Assembly: GCA_035412805.1 (NCBI GenBank)
Contig: DAONVO010000067.1
Span: 1-12,563 of the forward strand
Origin: DTU018 sp029550685
GTDB lineage: Bacteria; Bacillota; Syntrophomonadia; Syntrophomonadales; Syntrophomonadaceae
Length of the DNA: 12,563 bases
Direction of reading: 5' to 3'
Under the pieces are notes generated by a model. The model had not been told where the DNA came from. It saw only the letters and a list, made by a program, of their open reading frames with translations, and searched no databases. This document shows positions 6,456 to 12,563 of this stretch, one piece after another (position 1 is the stretch's first letter; each line of letters opens with the position of its first letter). Both the position numbers and the translations under genes were made by a program.

Positions 6456-6980
6456 ATGTATCAATCCGGTTCTAAACCCCGCCCTGCTTCAGGTCCGGCC
6501 AGTCCCCAGCCGGCAACCGTACCTATGTGGCTGGAAAACCTGGTTTCGTTGTTAGGCATAGGGCTGGGGATGGGCATTATATGCTTTACCAGCTTTCGTT
6601 TTCAGGTCCTGTTCCTGATACCCTCGCTGGCTTCATCAGCCATTATGCTTTTTATGTCCTATCAAAACGTTTTTGCCCAACCCCGCAATGTGGTGGGAGG
6701 CCATATCATGTCAGCCTTGGCGGCTTTGCTAATACTAATGATCTGGGAACCGGCCTGGTGGTCCATTACCATGGTGGTGGTATTAGCAGGACTCCTGATG
6801 ATGGCCACCAATACTATTCATCCTCCTGGAGGGGGGACCGCTATTGCAGCTTACTTGGGCGGCTACTCGGCAGGAGTGCTGTTGGGGACAGTGATCGTAG
6901 ACACCATTATTATCGTGCTGGTAGCCTGGGCAGTGAACAATATGATTGCCCATCGTCACTATCCCCGGTTCTGGATTTAA
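6456..6980 (+). CDS. HPP-family integral membrane protein
   Basis: A 174-residue membrane protein. The start is the ATG at 6456, seven bases after AGGGAGG; the frame is open from 6372, but that ATG has no ribosome site. After a Pro/Ser-rich cytoplasmic leader (~30 residues) come about four to five hydrophobic helices: VSLLGIGLGMGIICF, QVLFLIPSLASSAIMLFM, a segment ending GGHIMSALAALLILMIW, SITMVVVLAGLLMMAT, and SAGVLLGTVIVDTIIIVLVA. The name-giving motif is present as TNTIHPPGGGTAI, with the FAQPRNVVGGH segment also typical of the family. HPP proteins are short membrane proteins; some plant and cyanobacterial members have been linked to nitrite transport, but no substrate can be assigned here. 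It stands alone between a terminator and the convergent betaine operon. Confidence 0.88.
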   Translation: MYQSGSKPRPASGPASPQPATVPMWLENLVSLLGIGLGMGIICFTSFRFQVLFLIPSLASSAIMLFMSYQNVFAQPRNVVGGHIMSALAALLILMIWEPAWWSITMVVVLAGLLMMATNTIHPPGGGTAIAAYLGGYSAGVLLGTVIVDTIIIVLVAWAVNNMIAHRHYPRFWI

Positions 6981-7008
6981 ATAAGGCAGCAAGGGAGAAC
7001 TGAGGACC

Positions 7009-7047
7009 AAAAAACTGTAACGGACCTAACCAATCGGTCCGCTACAG
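7009..7047 (-). terminator. Terminator of the betaine transporter operon
   Basis: On the minus strand CTGTAGCGGACC pairs with GGTCCGTTACAG (one mismatch) around a nine-base loop, followed by TTTTTT (plus-strand A-run 7009-7014). It is 56 bases past the permease stop. The plus strand has no comparable T-run, although the HPP gene ends nearby. Confidence 0.82.
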
Positions 7048-7102
7048 CATTTGTTTGCGCAATAAACAACAGCTTAGAAATAACTGCAAATATTACCTGA
7101 AT

Positions 7103-7954
7103 CTAACTTTTTGGGGGTTCCCAGCTCTTGGCAGTAGCCTGAGATATACGGTCAATAACAATAGCCAGCACCACAATAGCCCATCCAGCTTCAAAGCCCT
7201 TGCCAACCGCTACCCGGTTGGTTGCCTTAAGGACCTCCTCGCCCAGACCTCCGGCACCGATCATGCTGGCAATTACCACCATAGATAAAGCCATCATGGT
7301 AGTCTGGTTGATTCCTGCCATTATGGTTGGCATAGCCAGAGGAAACCGCACTTCTTTCATCATCTGCCAGCGTGAAGCCCCAAACACTAGAGCCGCTTCC
7401 TGTACCTCGGGGGAAACCTGGCGAATACCCAGATTAGTCAAACGTACCACCGGAGGCAGGGCATAAATGACCGTGGCAAATACTCCAGGTACTTTACCCA
7501 GCCCGAACAGCATCAGGGCAGGAATAAGGTACACCAAACTGGGCATAGTCTGCATAGCGTCCAGGATGGGGGTGAGCACCGCATTGACCCGTTCAGAACC
7601 GGACATGGCAATACCCAGGGGAATACCGATCACCAGCGAAATCAATACCGCGATAATTACTATACCCAGGGTTTCCATAGCCACTTCCCACAGTCCGAAC
7701 ATACCTATGGTAAAAAAGAGCACACCGGGAAGCAGCGTTTTCAGCCAGTTATGGGTCAGCCGCCAGGCCAGGAGAGACATTATAACTATCCAGGCCCACC
7801 AGGGAAGCCACTTCAAAAAATATTCCACCTGCAGCAGCATCCCTAAAACAAAGTTGGACAAACCATCAAAGAATGGCCCCCAGGCAGTTACTAACCACTT
7901 TACGAAATCGTCAATATAAGGTGCTACATGAAATTGCCATTCTTGGGGAAACAA
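7103..7954 (-). CDS. Glycine betaine/proline ABC transporter permease (ProW/OpuAB type)
   Basis: A 283-residue inner-membrane protein, the channel subunit of a compatible-solute importer. I place the start at the TTG at 7954, eight bases after a GGAGG core that overlaps the ATPase stop. A GTG at 7963 gives three more residues and a 4-base GTGA overlap, and is the alternative. A hydrophobic N-terminal region (~45-75) precedes the standard binding-protein-dependent permease domain (~85-275) with five or so helices. The EAA loop that docks on the ATPase is visible as EAALVFGASRWQMMKEVRFP. The C-terminal helix GFEAGWAIVVLAIVIDRISQ is typical of ProW. It is the last gene of the operon, after the binding protein and ATPase. 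Solute identity (betaine, proline betaine or carnitine) is not resolvable from this subunit. Confidence 0.93.
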   Translation of the reverse strand: MFPQEWQFHVAPYIDDFVKWLVTAWGPFFDGLSNFVLGMLLQVEYFLKWLPWWAWIVIMSLLAWRLTHNWLKTLLPGVLFFTIGMFGLWEVAMETLGIVIIAVLISLVIGIPLGIAMSGSERVNAVLTPILDAMQTMPSLVYLIPALMLFGLGKVPGVFATVIYALPPVVRLTNLGIRQVSPEVQEAALVFGASRWQMMKEVRFPLAMPTIMAGINQTTMMALSMVVIASMIGAGGLGEEVLKATNRVAVGKGFEAGWAIVVLAIVIDRISQATAKSWEPPKS

Positions 7955-7959
7955 ATTGC

Positions 7960-7967
7960 TCACCTCC
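7960..7967 (-). promoter_or_regulatory. Ribosome binding site overlapping the ATPase stop codon
   Basis: GGAGGTGA contains the TGA stop of the ATPase gene. It sits five bases before the TTG at 7954 but overlaps the alternative GTG at 7963, and so favours the TTG start and tight translational coupling. Confidence 0.6.
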
Positions 7968-8898
7968 GCCCGGCTGCAGCCAGCGGAGCAGAAGCGGATA
8001 CACTCTTGGCCTCTTTATTAGTACGATTCGGCATGGACACATAGATTGACTGCCTTTTAGAACCGGAAAGGATGGCTCTTTCATCGGCAACAAAACGCTC
8101 TACATATTCGTCAGCCGGGTTGGTCATTATCTCATCCGGGGTGCCTTGCTGTACGAACTCCCCCTGGCGCATAACCGCCATGCGGTTACCCAGCCGTACA
8201 GCTTCACTAAGATCGTGGGTTACGAAAATGATAGTTTTATTTACTTCCTTTTGCAGCCGGATGAGGGTATCCTGCATTTCCCGGCGAATCAGGGGATCCA
8301 GCCCACTGAATGGTTCATCCATCAGCAGCAGGTCACTTTCCTGAACCAGAGCACGGGCAATGCCCACTCTCTGACGCATTCCTCCAGATAGCTGGGAGGG
8401 GTAGTGCTTTTCCCAGCCTTCCAGACCGACCCTGGCTATGGCGTGACGGGCCCGGTCCTTGCGTTCCCGAAGATTTACTCCCCGCAGCTTGAGGCCGAAA
8501 GCCACATTTTCAATAACGGTACGGTGGGGCAGCAAACCATAATGCTGGAAAACCATGGCCGTTTCATGGCGCCGGAATTCAATGAGCTTCTTTTCATCCA
8601 TTTTCAGCACATTCTGACCTTTAACGATGATTTCACCACTGGTGGGATCAATCAGGCGGGGAATGCAGCGTATAAGTGTGGATTTGCCGCTGCCTGATAA
8701 CCCCATAATCACAAAGACCTCTCCGCGCTTGACTTGAAAGGATACATCTTTTACTGCAATTACCGCACCATTGTTTTGCATGCCTTCAAGGGCTTCATTA
8801 TCTTGGCGGTCCAAATCTACCGGTTGGTTAGCAAATACTTTCCATAAGTTCTTTACCTCTAGTAGGATGTCATTATTACCAGTATGACCCGTATGCAT
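7960..8898 (-). CDS. Glycine betaine/proline ABC transporter ATPase (ProV/OpuAA type), no CBS domains
   Basis: A 312-residue cytoplasmic ATPase that powers osmolyte uptake. The ATG at 8898 follows AGAGGTGA, which overlaps the end of the binding-protein gene. Visible motifs: Walker A GLSGSGKST (66-74), Q-loop Gln118 in MVFQHYGLLPHRT, signature LSGGMRQR (170-177), Walker B LLLMDEP (190-196), D-loop SGLD (198-201), and switch His228 in VTHDLSEA. The long N-terminal part with NNGAVIAVKDVSFQVKRGEV is characteristic of ProV/OpuAA rather than generic ATPases. The family is usually ~400 residues with two C-terminal CBS domains. This one ends ~40 residues after the YVERFVADERAIL segment in a low-complexity Ser/Ala tail, so the CBS pair is missing. 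CBS domains sense ionic strength in OpuA of lactic bacteria, so regulation may differ here. Confidence 0.94.
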   Translation of the reverse strand: MHTGHTGNNDILLEVKNLWKVFANQPVDLDRQDNEALEGMQNNGAVIAVKDVSFQVKRGEVFVIMGLSGSGKSTLIRCIPRLIDPTSGEIIVKGQNVLKMDEKKLIEFRRHETAMVFQHYGLLPHRTVIENVAFGLKLRGVNLRERKDRARHAIARVGLEGWEKHYPSQLSGGMRQRVGIARALVQESDLLLMDEPFSGLDPLIRREMQDTLIRLQKEVNKTIIFVTHDLSEAVRLGNRMAVMRQGEFVQQGTPDEIMTNPADEYVERFVADERAILSGSKRQSIYVSMPNRTNKEAKSVSASAPLAAAGRR

Positions 8899-8901
8899 AG
8901 G

Positions 8902-9966
8902 CTAGTTCACCTCTTCCAGAGCTTGCTCGACTTTTCGTGCTACGTCTTCGGGTACCCAGGCTTTCCAGGTATCCGGGTATGTCTTTAGGAAGTAAATAGC
9001 CGCTGCCTCAGTATCTGCATTATTAGTACTCATATAGGAAAGAAAATCATTGTTTTGCTCCAAAGTAGTCTCATACTTGCTGATCAGTTCCACTACTTCA
9101 GGAGCGGTATTCTGCAAATCTACATGTACCCCTTTTACGACTCTGGCAGCCGGGTAAGCACAACCGCGGTTGCTGGGGTCATTATATACTTCTGGATCAT
9201 ATGGGGGTTCTTCCAGCATTGTCATGTCCAGCTTACCCATTACCCAGTTAGGCTCCCAATTGTAACCGACCCAGGCTTGACCTTTTTCATAGGCAGATAC
9301 CATGGAAGCCGAGAGGGCAGAATCAGAACCAGTGCTGAATAGGTTAAAGGTTTCTTCTAATCCATAGGTTTTGAATTTAGTTTCATTAATTTCGGTTACC
9401 ATCCAGCCAGGGGGGCTGTTATGGAAACGACCTTTAGTAGGTACTTCAGGATCTTTGAAGAGTTCCCAATAGCGGGGCAGGTCAGAGACCGATTTCAAAT
9501 CCGGGGCCATAGGTTCAATTCCGCGCTCCGGATCACCTTTGATAACATAAGTCGGTACGTACCATCCCTGAGGGGCATCCGGGAAAATAGAACCCAATTC
9601 CACCACTGAACCGCTTTCTACCGCTTCATTCCAAGGTTCGGCGTAGTTGTCTTGCCAGACTTCCAGGGTGATATCGATGTTCCCTTTGATCATACCCTGC
9701 AATAAGGGCAGAGTATCACCAAAGGTATACTCTGGTTCAGGATAGCCATAACCATACTGGAGAATAAACCCCAGAATACGGTTATGTACCTGAACACTGT
9801 CCCAGGTTACATCCGCCATGACCAGCTTAGGCTTATCGTTGCCATTAGTGGAGCTGTCATCACTACTGCCGCCACAACCGGCGGCTGAAAAGCAGAAGAC
9901 AAACAACGCCAATAATAGCAGCGATTTAGCAGCCTTCTTGCCCAGAAAATGTTTAGTTTTAATCAT
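8902..9966 (-). CDS. Glycine betaine-binding lipoprotein of the ABC transporter (OpuAC/ProX type)
   Basis: A 354-residue secreted lipoprotein that captures the osmolyte outside the cell and hands it to the permease. The ATG at 9966 follows AGGAGGGA. The signal peptide has lysines, then SLLLLALFVFCFSAAGC, with Cys31 as the likely lipidated residue, followed by a Gly/Ser/Asp-rich linker. The mature part (~46-350) is an OpuAC-type domain: KLVMADVTWDSVQVHNRI, then GMIKGNIDITLEVWQDN, PPGWMVTEI and GYNWEPNWVMGKLDM, ending YPDTWKAWVPED. Several Trp residues lie in contexts typical of the aromatic cage that holds the trimethylammonium group. It is the first gene of the operon, ahead of the ATPase by three bases, which is not the classic ProV-W-X order. 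A c-di-AMP riboswitch precedes it. Confidence 0.93.
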   Translation of the reverse strand: MIKTKHFLGKKAAKSLLLLALFVFCFSAAGCGGSSDDSSTNGNDKPKLVMADVTWDSVQVHNRILGFILQYGYGYPEPEYTFGDTLPLLQGMIKGNIDITLEVWQDNYAEPWNEAVESGSVVELGSIFPDAPQGWYVPTYVIKGDPERGIEPMAPDLKSVSDLPRYWELFKDPEVPTKGRFHNSPPGWMVTEINETKFKTYGLEETFNLFSTGSDSALSASMVSAYEKGQAWVGYNWEPNWVMGKLDMTMLEEPPYDPEVYNDPSNRGCAYPAARVVKGVHVDLQNTAPEVVELISKYETTLEQNNDFLSYMSTNNADTEAAAIYFLKTYPDTWKAWVPEDVARKVEQALEEVN

Positions 9967-10031
9967 GAAATCCCTCCTGCCGCCTAAGCCACAGCAAGCC
10001 GGGGGAAACAGGTGAGAAAAGGATTTAGATT

Positions 10032-10096
10032 AAAAAAGGAAATTTATTATAGGAAGGTTAGCTTAACTAACCATACTGATAGGTCACTGAATTTCC
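10032..10096 (-). terminator. Candidate riboswitch-controlled terminator in the betaine operon leader
   Basis: On the minus strand GGAAATT (10096-10090) pairs with AATTTCC (10044-10038), followed immediately by TTTTTT (10037-10032). Within it GGTTAG and CTAACC (10072-10056) form an inner hairpin. GGTTAGTT (10072-10065) can also pair with AGCTAACC of the aptamer's conserved 3' end, which would compete with this hairpin. It lies between the aptamer and the binding-protein start. The stem is interrupted by large unpaired stretches, so a folding calculation is needed. Confidence 0.6.
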
Positions 10097-10113
10097 CAAA
10101 AATAATCCCCATT

Positions 10114-10243
10114 CTCGCCTACGAGGTTAGCTGACGGGCTCGGGCCTGGGTTCGCCCTATTCATGACCCCAGTTTACGGGATCGATGATAACTCGCCCCA
10201 AAGATTGGTTCCCCCGCGCCTCAGATGCTGAGACTTCGGCCAA
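10114..10243 (-). ncRNA. c-di-AMP riboswitch (ydaO/yuaA leader)
   Basis: Read on the minus strand, the ~130-base aptamer shows the conserved blocks of the ydaO/yuaA class in order: GCCGAAG, a small stem CTCAG-CAT-CTGAG, GCGGGGGAACCAAT, TGGGGCGA, a variable arm around 10160-10190, AGGGCGAACC, CCCGAGCCCGTCAGCTAACC and CTCGTAGGC. The 5' GCC and 3' GGC close the first helix. Riboswitches of this class bind two c-di-AMP molecules and normally turn expression off; they sit before potassium and osmolyte transporters and wall-lytic enzymes. Here the aptamer precedes a glycine betaine importer, which fits c-di-AMP's role in lowering osmolyte uptake. The call rests on several long conserved blocks. Confidence 0.92.
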
Positions 10244-10252
10244 ATACTTATA

Positions 10253-10281
10253 ATTAAATGTTACCGGACTTGGATCACCAA
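10253..10281 (-). promoter_or_regulatory. Candidate promoter of the betaine operon
   Basis: TTGGTG (10281-10276), a 17-base spacer and TTTAAT (10258-10253) on the minus strand would start the RNA only a few bases before the aptamer. The -10 matches consensus at 5 of 6 positions, the -35 only at 3 of 6. Confidence 0.4.
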
Positions 10282-10304
10282 AACAAATGACCAAAGGCCC
10301 ATTA

Positions 10305-10339
10305 TCCGGATTATATTAACCTGAGCTAATATAACCGGA
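10305..10339. repeat. Bulged 13-bp inverted repeat upstream of the betaine operon promoter
   Basis: TCCGG-A-TTATATTA (10305-10318), eight-base loop, TAATATAA-CCGGA (10327-10339). There is no T-run next to it on either strand. It ends ~24 bases upstream of the candidate -35, so it could be an operator. Confidence 0.55.
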
Positions 10340-10571
10340 AATTATGAACCGGTAATCGGTTTTTCTGGCCCGAAACCTTCCTTTTCCTTAACTAATAGTT
10401 AAGGGTATACCTATTTCCTACCATTACCATGCAATGAGAACCGCTTCTGAAGACATAAGTTTTCCTTAGGTGAATCACTTTATTCCACGGTTGCTGGAGG
10501 ATTTTGCTTGCGGAAGTGAAGGTTACTGAAATGTGAAGAACCCTTTATTTTTTATTTGTGGGCAAAAAATA
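10340..10571. other. Gene-free stretch between the divergent betaine and hsp20 units
   Basis: No credible reading frame is present. The only structures seen are two weak stems (AACCG/CGGTT at 10347-10361 with a following T-run, and CTTAACT/AGTTAAG at 10387-10403). With the leader to its left and the promoter to its right, it completes the ~700-base gap between the two genes. Confidence 0.5.
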
Positions 10572-10600
10572 TTGACAATATATAAGGAAATGATTATATA
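10572..10600 (+). promoter_or_regulatory. Sigma-A promoter of hsp20
   Basis: TTGACA (10572-10577), exactly 17 bases, then TATATA (10595-10600). The expected start, near 10607, is just before the CIRCE operator, so bound HrcA would block early transcription. Confidence 0.85.
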
Positions 10601-10612
10601 TATTATTAGAGG

Positions 10613-10639
10613 TTAGCACTCACCAAAGGAGAGTGCTAA
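10613..10639 (+). promoter_or_regulatory. CIRCE operator (HrcA binding site)
   Basis: TTAGCACTC-N9-GAGTGCTAA with both nine-base arms identical to the CIRCE consensus. It lies between the promoter and the ribosome site of the Hsp20 gene. HrcA binds such sites and is released on heat shock when GroEL is occupied. Confidence 0.97.
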
Positions 10640-10673
10640 CAATAAATAGATATTTAGAAAGGAGTTGTTGATC

Positions 10674-11117
10674 ATGTCAGGTTTGATTCCTTTTAACAGA
10701 TGGGGACTTAGTAGAAGCGGTTTTGAGGATTTCTACAACATGCTTGACGACTTTTTCAGTAATACATGGGTGCCGATGAGAAGCATGGTAAGGGATACAT
10801 TCAAACTGGATATTCAGGAAACTGAACGCGAGTATTGTATTGAAGCCGAACTTCCCGGTGTGAAGAAAGAGGAAATTAATTTGGAGCTTAAAGACGATGG
10901 CCGGCTGACTATTGCCGTGGAGCGGGAAGAAAACCTCCAGGAAGAGAATAAAAATTATGTCCACCGGGAAAGACGCTACAGTTCTATGCAAAGATCGATT
11001 TATCTCCGGGACGCCAAAACCGAAGGAGTAAAAGCCCAACTCAATGATGGGATTCTTAGAATAATTGTGCCTAAACAAGAAATCCAAGGTAATTCACGCC
11101 GTATCGAGATTAGTTAA
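10674..11117 (+). CDS. Hsp20/alpha-crystallin small heat-shock protein
   Basis: A 147-residue cytoplasmic chaperone that holds unfolding proteins until DnaK or ClpB act. The ATG at 10674 follows AAAGGAG by nine bases; TTG codons from 10665 lie too near that site. The N-terminal arm (~1-40, Phe/Trp/Arg rich) is followed by an alpha-crystallin domain (~41-135) starting DTFKLDIQETEREYCIEAEL and PGVKKEEINLEL. The hallmark A-x-L-x-D-G-I-L-R-I-x-V-P-K is present as AQLNDGILRIIVPK. The C-terminal extension ends RRIEIS, giving the I-x-I motif used for oligomer assembly. Length and order are standard. It is a single-gene unit with its own promoter, a perfect CIRCE site and a terminator. CIRCE usually controls groESL and dnaK operons, so its presence here is the unusual part. 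Confidence 0.95.
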   Translation: MSGLIPFNRWGLSRSGFEDFYNMLDDFFSNTWVPMRSMVRDTFKLDIQETEREYCIEAELPGVKKEEINLELKDDGRLTIAVEREENLQEENKNYVHRERRYSSMQRSIYLRDAKTEGVKAQLNDGILRIIVPKQEIQGNSRRIEIS

Positions 11118-11148
11118 TTCAATATCTTATCTATAATTCGATCCCAGA

Positions 11149-11181
11149 GCCCGTTGATAATCCATCAACGGGCGTTTTTTT
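11149..11181 (+). terminator. Rho-independent terminator after hsp20
   Basis: GCCCGTTGAT (11149-11158) and ATCAACGGGC (11164-11173) form a perfect 10-bp stem with a five-base loop, followed by G and seven Ts. Confidence 0.95.
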
Positions 11182-11188
11182 ACTTTTT

Positions 11189-11218
11189 TTGAATACTAAT
11201 GTCGAAATTAAGAATAAT
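11189..11218 (+). promoter_or_regulatory. Candidate promoter of the soluble chemoreceptor gene
   Basis: TTGAAT (11189-11194), 18 bases, AATAAT (11213-11218) lie just after the hsp20 terminator. This leaves a leader of ~40 bases before the ATG at 11264. Matches are 4 of 6 and 5 of 6 to the sigma-A consensus. Confidence 0.45.
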
Positions 11219-11263
11219 TTGGTATTATTAACTGTAGTCGAGCATGGGGAAGGATGGTGCTGT

Positions 11264-12430
11264 ATGGAGCAATTTAGGCTGAAGTATAATGACCAGGAGA
11301 ACATCCGAGCTTTATTTAATACTTTGATGCAAACCTACCCTAACGGAGGCTGCTTCTTCTTTACTGACCGGGAAAAGGTTACCTACAAGCAGCCATCTGC
11401 GAAGTTTGATGTGCCGGACGTACAGGTGGGTATGACCAATAAAGCTGGTGGAGTAGCAGATACGGTCCTGGCTAAAAAACAAGTAATTAATCTTCGTTTG
11501 GATAAAGACCATTATGGAGTTCCGGTTGAAGTATTCGCAGGACCATTATGGACCGATGATGAACAAGAAATATCTGGTGTCTGGGTGTTGGCTTTACCAA
11601 TGATAGATCCGGTAACAGCAGCCTTTGAACACTTTGCTCCGATTCTAACCGACATGTTCCCGGAAGGAGCTATGCTGTATACTACCGATACTACCCATAT
11701 CACCAAAAGGCAAGGATCGATTAAATTCGATACTCCCAAACTGCAGGTTGGCGAAAGTGTGGATAATTATCCAGTGGCCAAGAAAGCAATTCAAACCGGC
11801 CAGCAGATAACCCAGGAACTCCCGGAAGATTTCTATGGAGTTCCAGCCCTGGTTATATGCAAACCTATTACAGATGATACAGATGATAATAAAGTGGTGG
11901 GTATGTTAGGTGTAGCTCTGCCGAAAACACTGGATGTTAAACTGAGAGATATGGCCATCAAATTAGGAGATGGCTTGAATGAAGTATCCGCGGCTATGCA
12001 GGAATTAGCCGCTTCCTCCGGTGAGATTGCGCAAAACCAAACTCTGCTGAACGATGAAATCAAAAATGTCAGCCGCATAGCCGAGGAGATTACAGAAGTT
12101 CTGGGATTTATCAAGCAAATCGCCGATGAGACCAAAATGCTGGGTTTGAATGCGGCTATCGAGGCAGCCCGGGCGGGCGAACAGGGCCGGGGCTTTGGCG
12201 TTGTAGCTGAGGAAATTCGCAAACTGTCTGATGAGTCCAAAGAAACTGTTATCAAAATACGCAGTTTGATAGATGAAATCGGTGAGTCTTTGTCAAAAAC
12301 CAGCGCAGCTTCCGCCGCAACTCTGCAGCATGCCACCGAAGTAGCAGCTGCTAATGAAGAAACCACAGCCAGTATTGAGCAAATGGCCCATATGGCCAAC
12401 GAATTGCTTAAAGTAGCCCAGCAGCTATGA
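11264..12430 (+). CDS. Soluble methyl-accepting chemotaxis protein with tandem sensor repeats
   Basis: A 388-residue cytoplasmic chemoreceptor. I start it at the ATG at 11264, behind GGGGAAGGA; the frame is open from a TTG at 11189, but that codon sits in the hsp20 terminator T-run with no ribosome site. There is no membrane helix or HAMP domain. Residues 25-112 and 132-220 are two copies of one sensor module: each begins (Y/F)P-x-G, contains 'kFD.P..QVG', then 'YGVP', and ends 'G...vALP'. I do not recognise this module by name. Residues ~222-388 form a short signalling coiled coil whose hairpin reads GLNAAIEAARAGEQGRGFGV, with the usual QTN replaced by ETK. It should control CheA from the cytoplasm in response to an internal signal. 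It is not obviously linked to hsp20. Confidence 0.88.
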   Translation: MEQFRLKYNDQENIRALFNTLMQTYPNGGCFFFTDREKVTYKQPSAKFDVPDVQVGMTNKAGGVADTVLAKKQVINLRLDKDHYGVPVEVFAGPLWTDDEQEISGVWVLALPMIDPVTAAFEHFAPILTDMFPEGAMLYTTDTTHITKRQGSIKFDTPKLQVGESVDNYPVAKKAIQTGQQITQELPEDFYGVPALVICKPITDDTDDNKVVGMLGVALPKTLDVKLRDMAIKLGDGLNEVSAAMQELAASSGEIAQNQTLLNDEIKNVSRIAEEITEVLGFIKQIADETKMLGLNAAIEAARAGEQGRGFGVVAEEIRKLSDESKETVIKIRSLIDEIGESLSKTSAASAATLQHATEVAAANEETTASIEQMAHMANELLKVAQQL

Positions 12431-12480
12431 TATATGCTGGTTGGGGATAAATACATATAGTTATACATACTCACATAATA

Positions 12481-12511
12481 AAACAAAGGCTGATCTTCTT
12501 TCAGATCAGCC
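12481..12511 (-). terminator. Minus-strand terminator at the right end
   Basis: GGCTGATC (12488-12495) and GATCAGCC (12504-12511) form an 8-bp stem. On the minus strand it is followed by TTTGTTTT, so it probably ends a gene transcribed leftward from outside the window. The plus strand has no T-run. Confidence 0.6.
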
Positions 12512-12535
12512 TGAGAGTGTCAAAAAATTAGCTAA

Positions 12536-12563
12536 AAGAGATCGCCACGTCGCTACGCTCCTC
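12536..12563. repeat. Truncated copy of the dispersed palindromic repeat
   Basis: AGATCGCCACGTCGCT (12539-12554), then ACGCTCCTC, matches the right arm of the large palindrome at 5039-5054 over 16 bases before diverging. The element runs off the window edge. Confidence 0.65.

Noticed and set aside
7467..7919. A 150-residue plus-strand frame inside the betaine permease gene.
   Set aside because: The opposite strand encodes a permease with a clear EAA loop and operon context; this frame has no ribosome site or family signature.
11833..12486. A 217-residue open frame antisense to the soluble chemoreceptor.
   Set aside because: It is a Ser/Ala/Ile-rich shadow of the coiled-coil coding strand with no recognisable domain.

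Overview
The window looks like a piece of chromosome from a spore-forming, motile, anaerobic Firmicute that uses fatty acids. The gene mix resembles Syntrophomonas and its relatives. This placement is an inference from three things: an acyl-CoA synthetase/crotonase/TetR cluster, CotF-like spore coat proteins with strong AGGAGG-type ribosome sites, and HrcA/CIRCE and c-di-AMP RNA control. No 16S or tRNA gene is present to confirm it.

Layout. 1-1684 (+): the 3' end of a long-chain acyl-CoA synthetase, an intact enoyl-CoA hydratase and a TetR-family regulator, closed by a strong hairpin at 1721-1760. 1775-3528 (-): a transmembrane chemoreceptor gene interrupted by two separate single-base insertions. 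3776-4888 (+): a small coat-like protein, a CotF-like protein and a double-BON-domain protein in a tight row. 4889-5678: about 790 bases without a gene, packed with inverted repeats, including a ~220-bp imperfect palindrome whose core recurs at the right edge of the window. 5679-6196 (+): a second small-protein/CotF-like pair built exactly like the first, ending in a terminator. 6456-6980 (+): an HPP-family membrane protein. 7103-9966 (-): a glycine betaine/proline ABC transporter operon (binding lipoprotein, ATPase, permease) with a terminator at 7009-7047. It is preceded by a ydaO/yuaA-type c-di-AMP riboswitch (10114-10243) and a candidate riboswitch-controlled terminator (10032-10096). 10572-11181 (+): an Hsp20 gene with a sigma-A promoter, a perfect CIRCE operator and a terminator. 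11264-12430 (+): a soluble chemoreceptor with two tandem sensor repeats. The last bases carry a minus-strand terminator and the start of another copy of the dispersed repeat.

How the parts work together. The left cluster activates fatty acids and hydrates enoyl-CoA under a local regulator. The coat-like pairs probably serve the spore surface. The betaine operon handles osmotic stress. Its ATPase lacks the CBS domains that sense ionic strength in many relatives, while its leader carries a c-di-AMP sensor, so control may lie mainly at the RNA level. Hsp20 is placed under HrcA. The two chemoreceptors are one broken membrane type and one intact cytosolic type.

The most notable observations are the c-di-AMP switch on a betaine transporter with an apparent alternative-pairing platform, the CIRCE-controlled hsp20, the doubly frameshifted chemoreceptor, and the repeat-rich island between the two duplicated coat-gene pairs.
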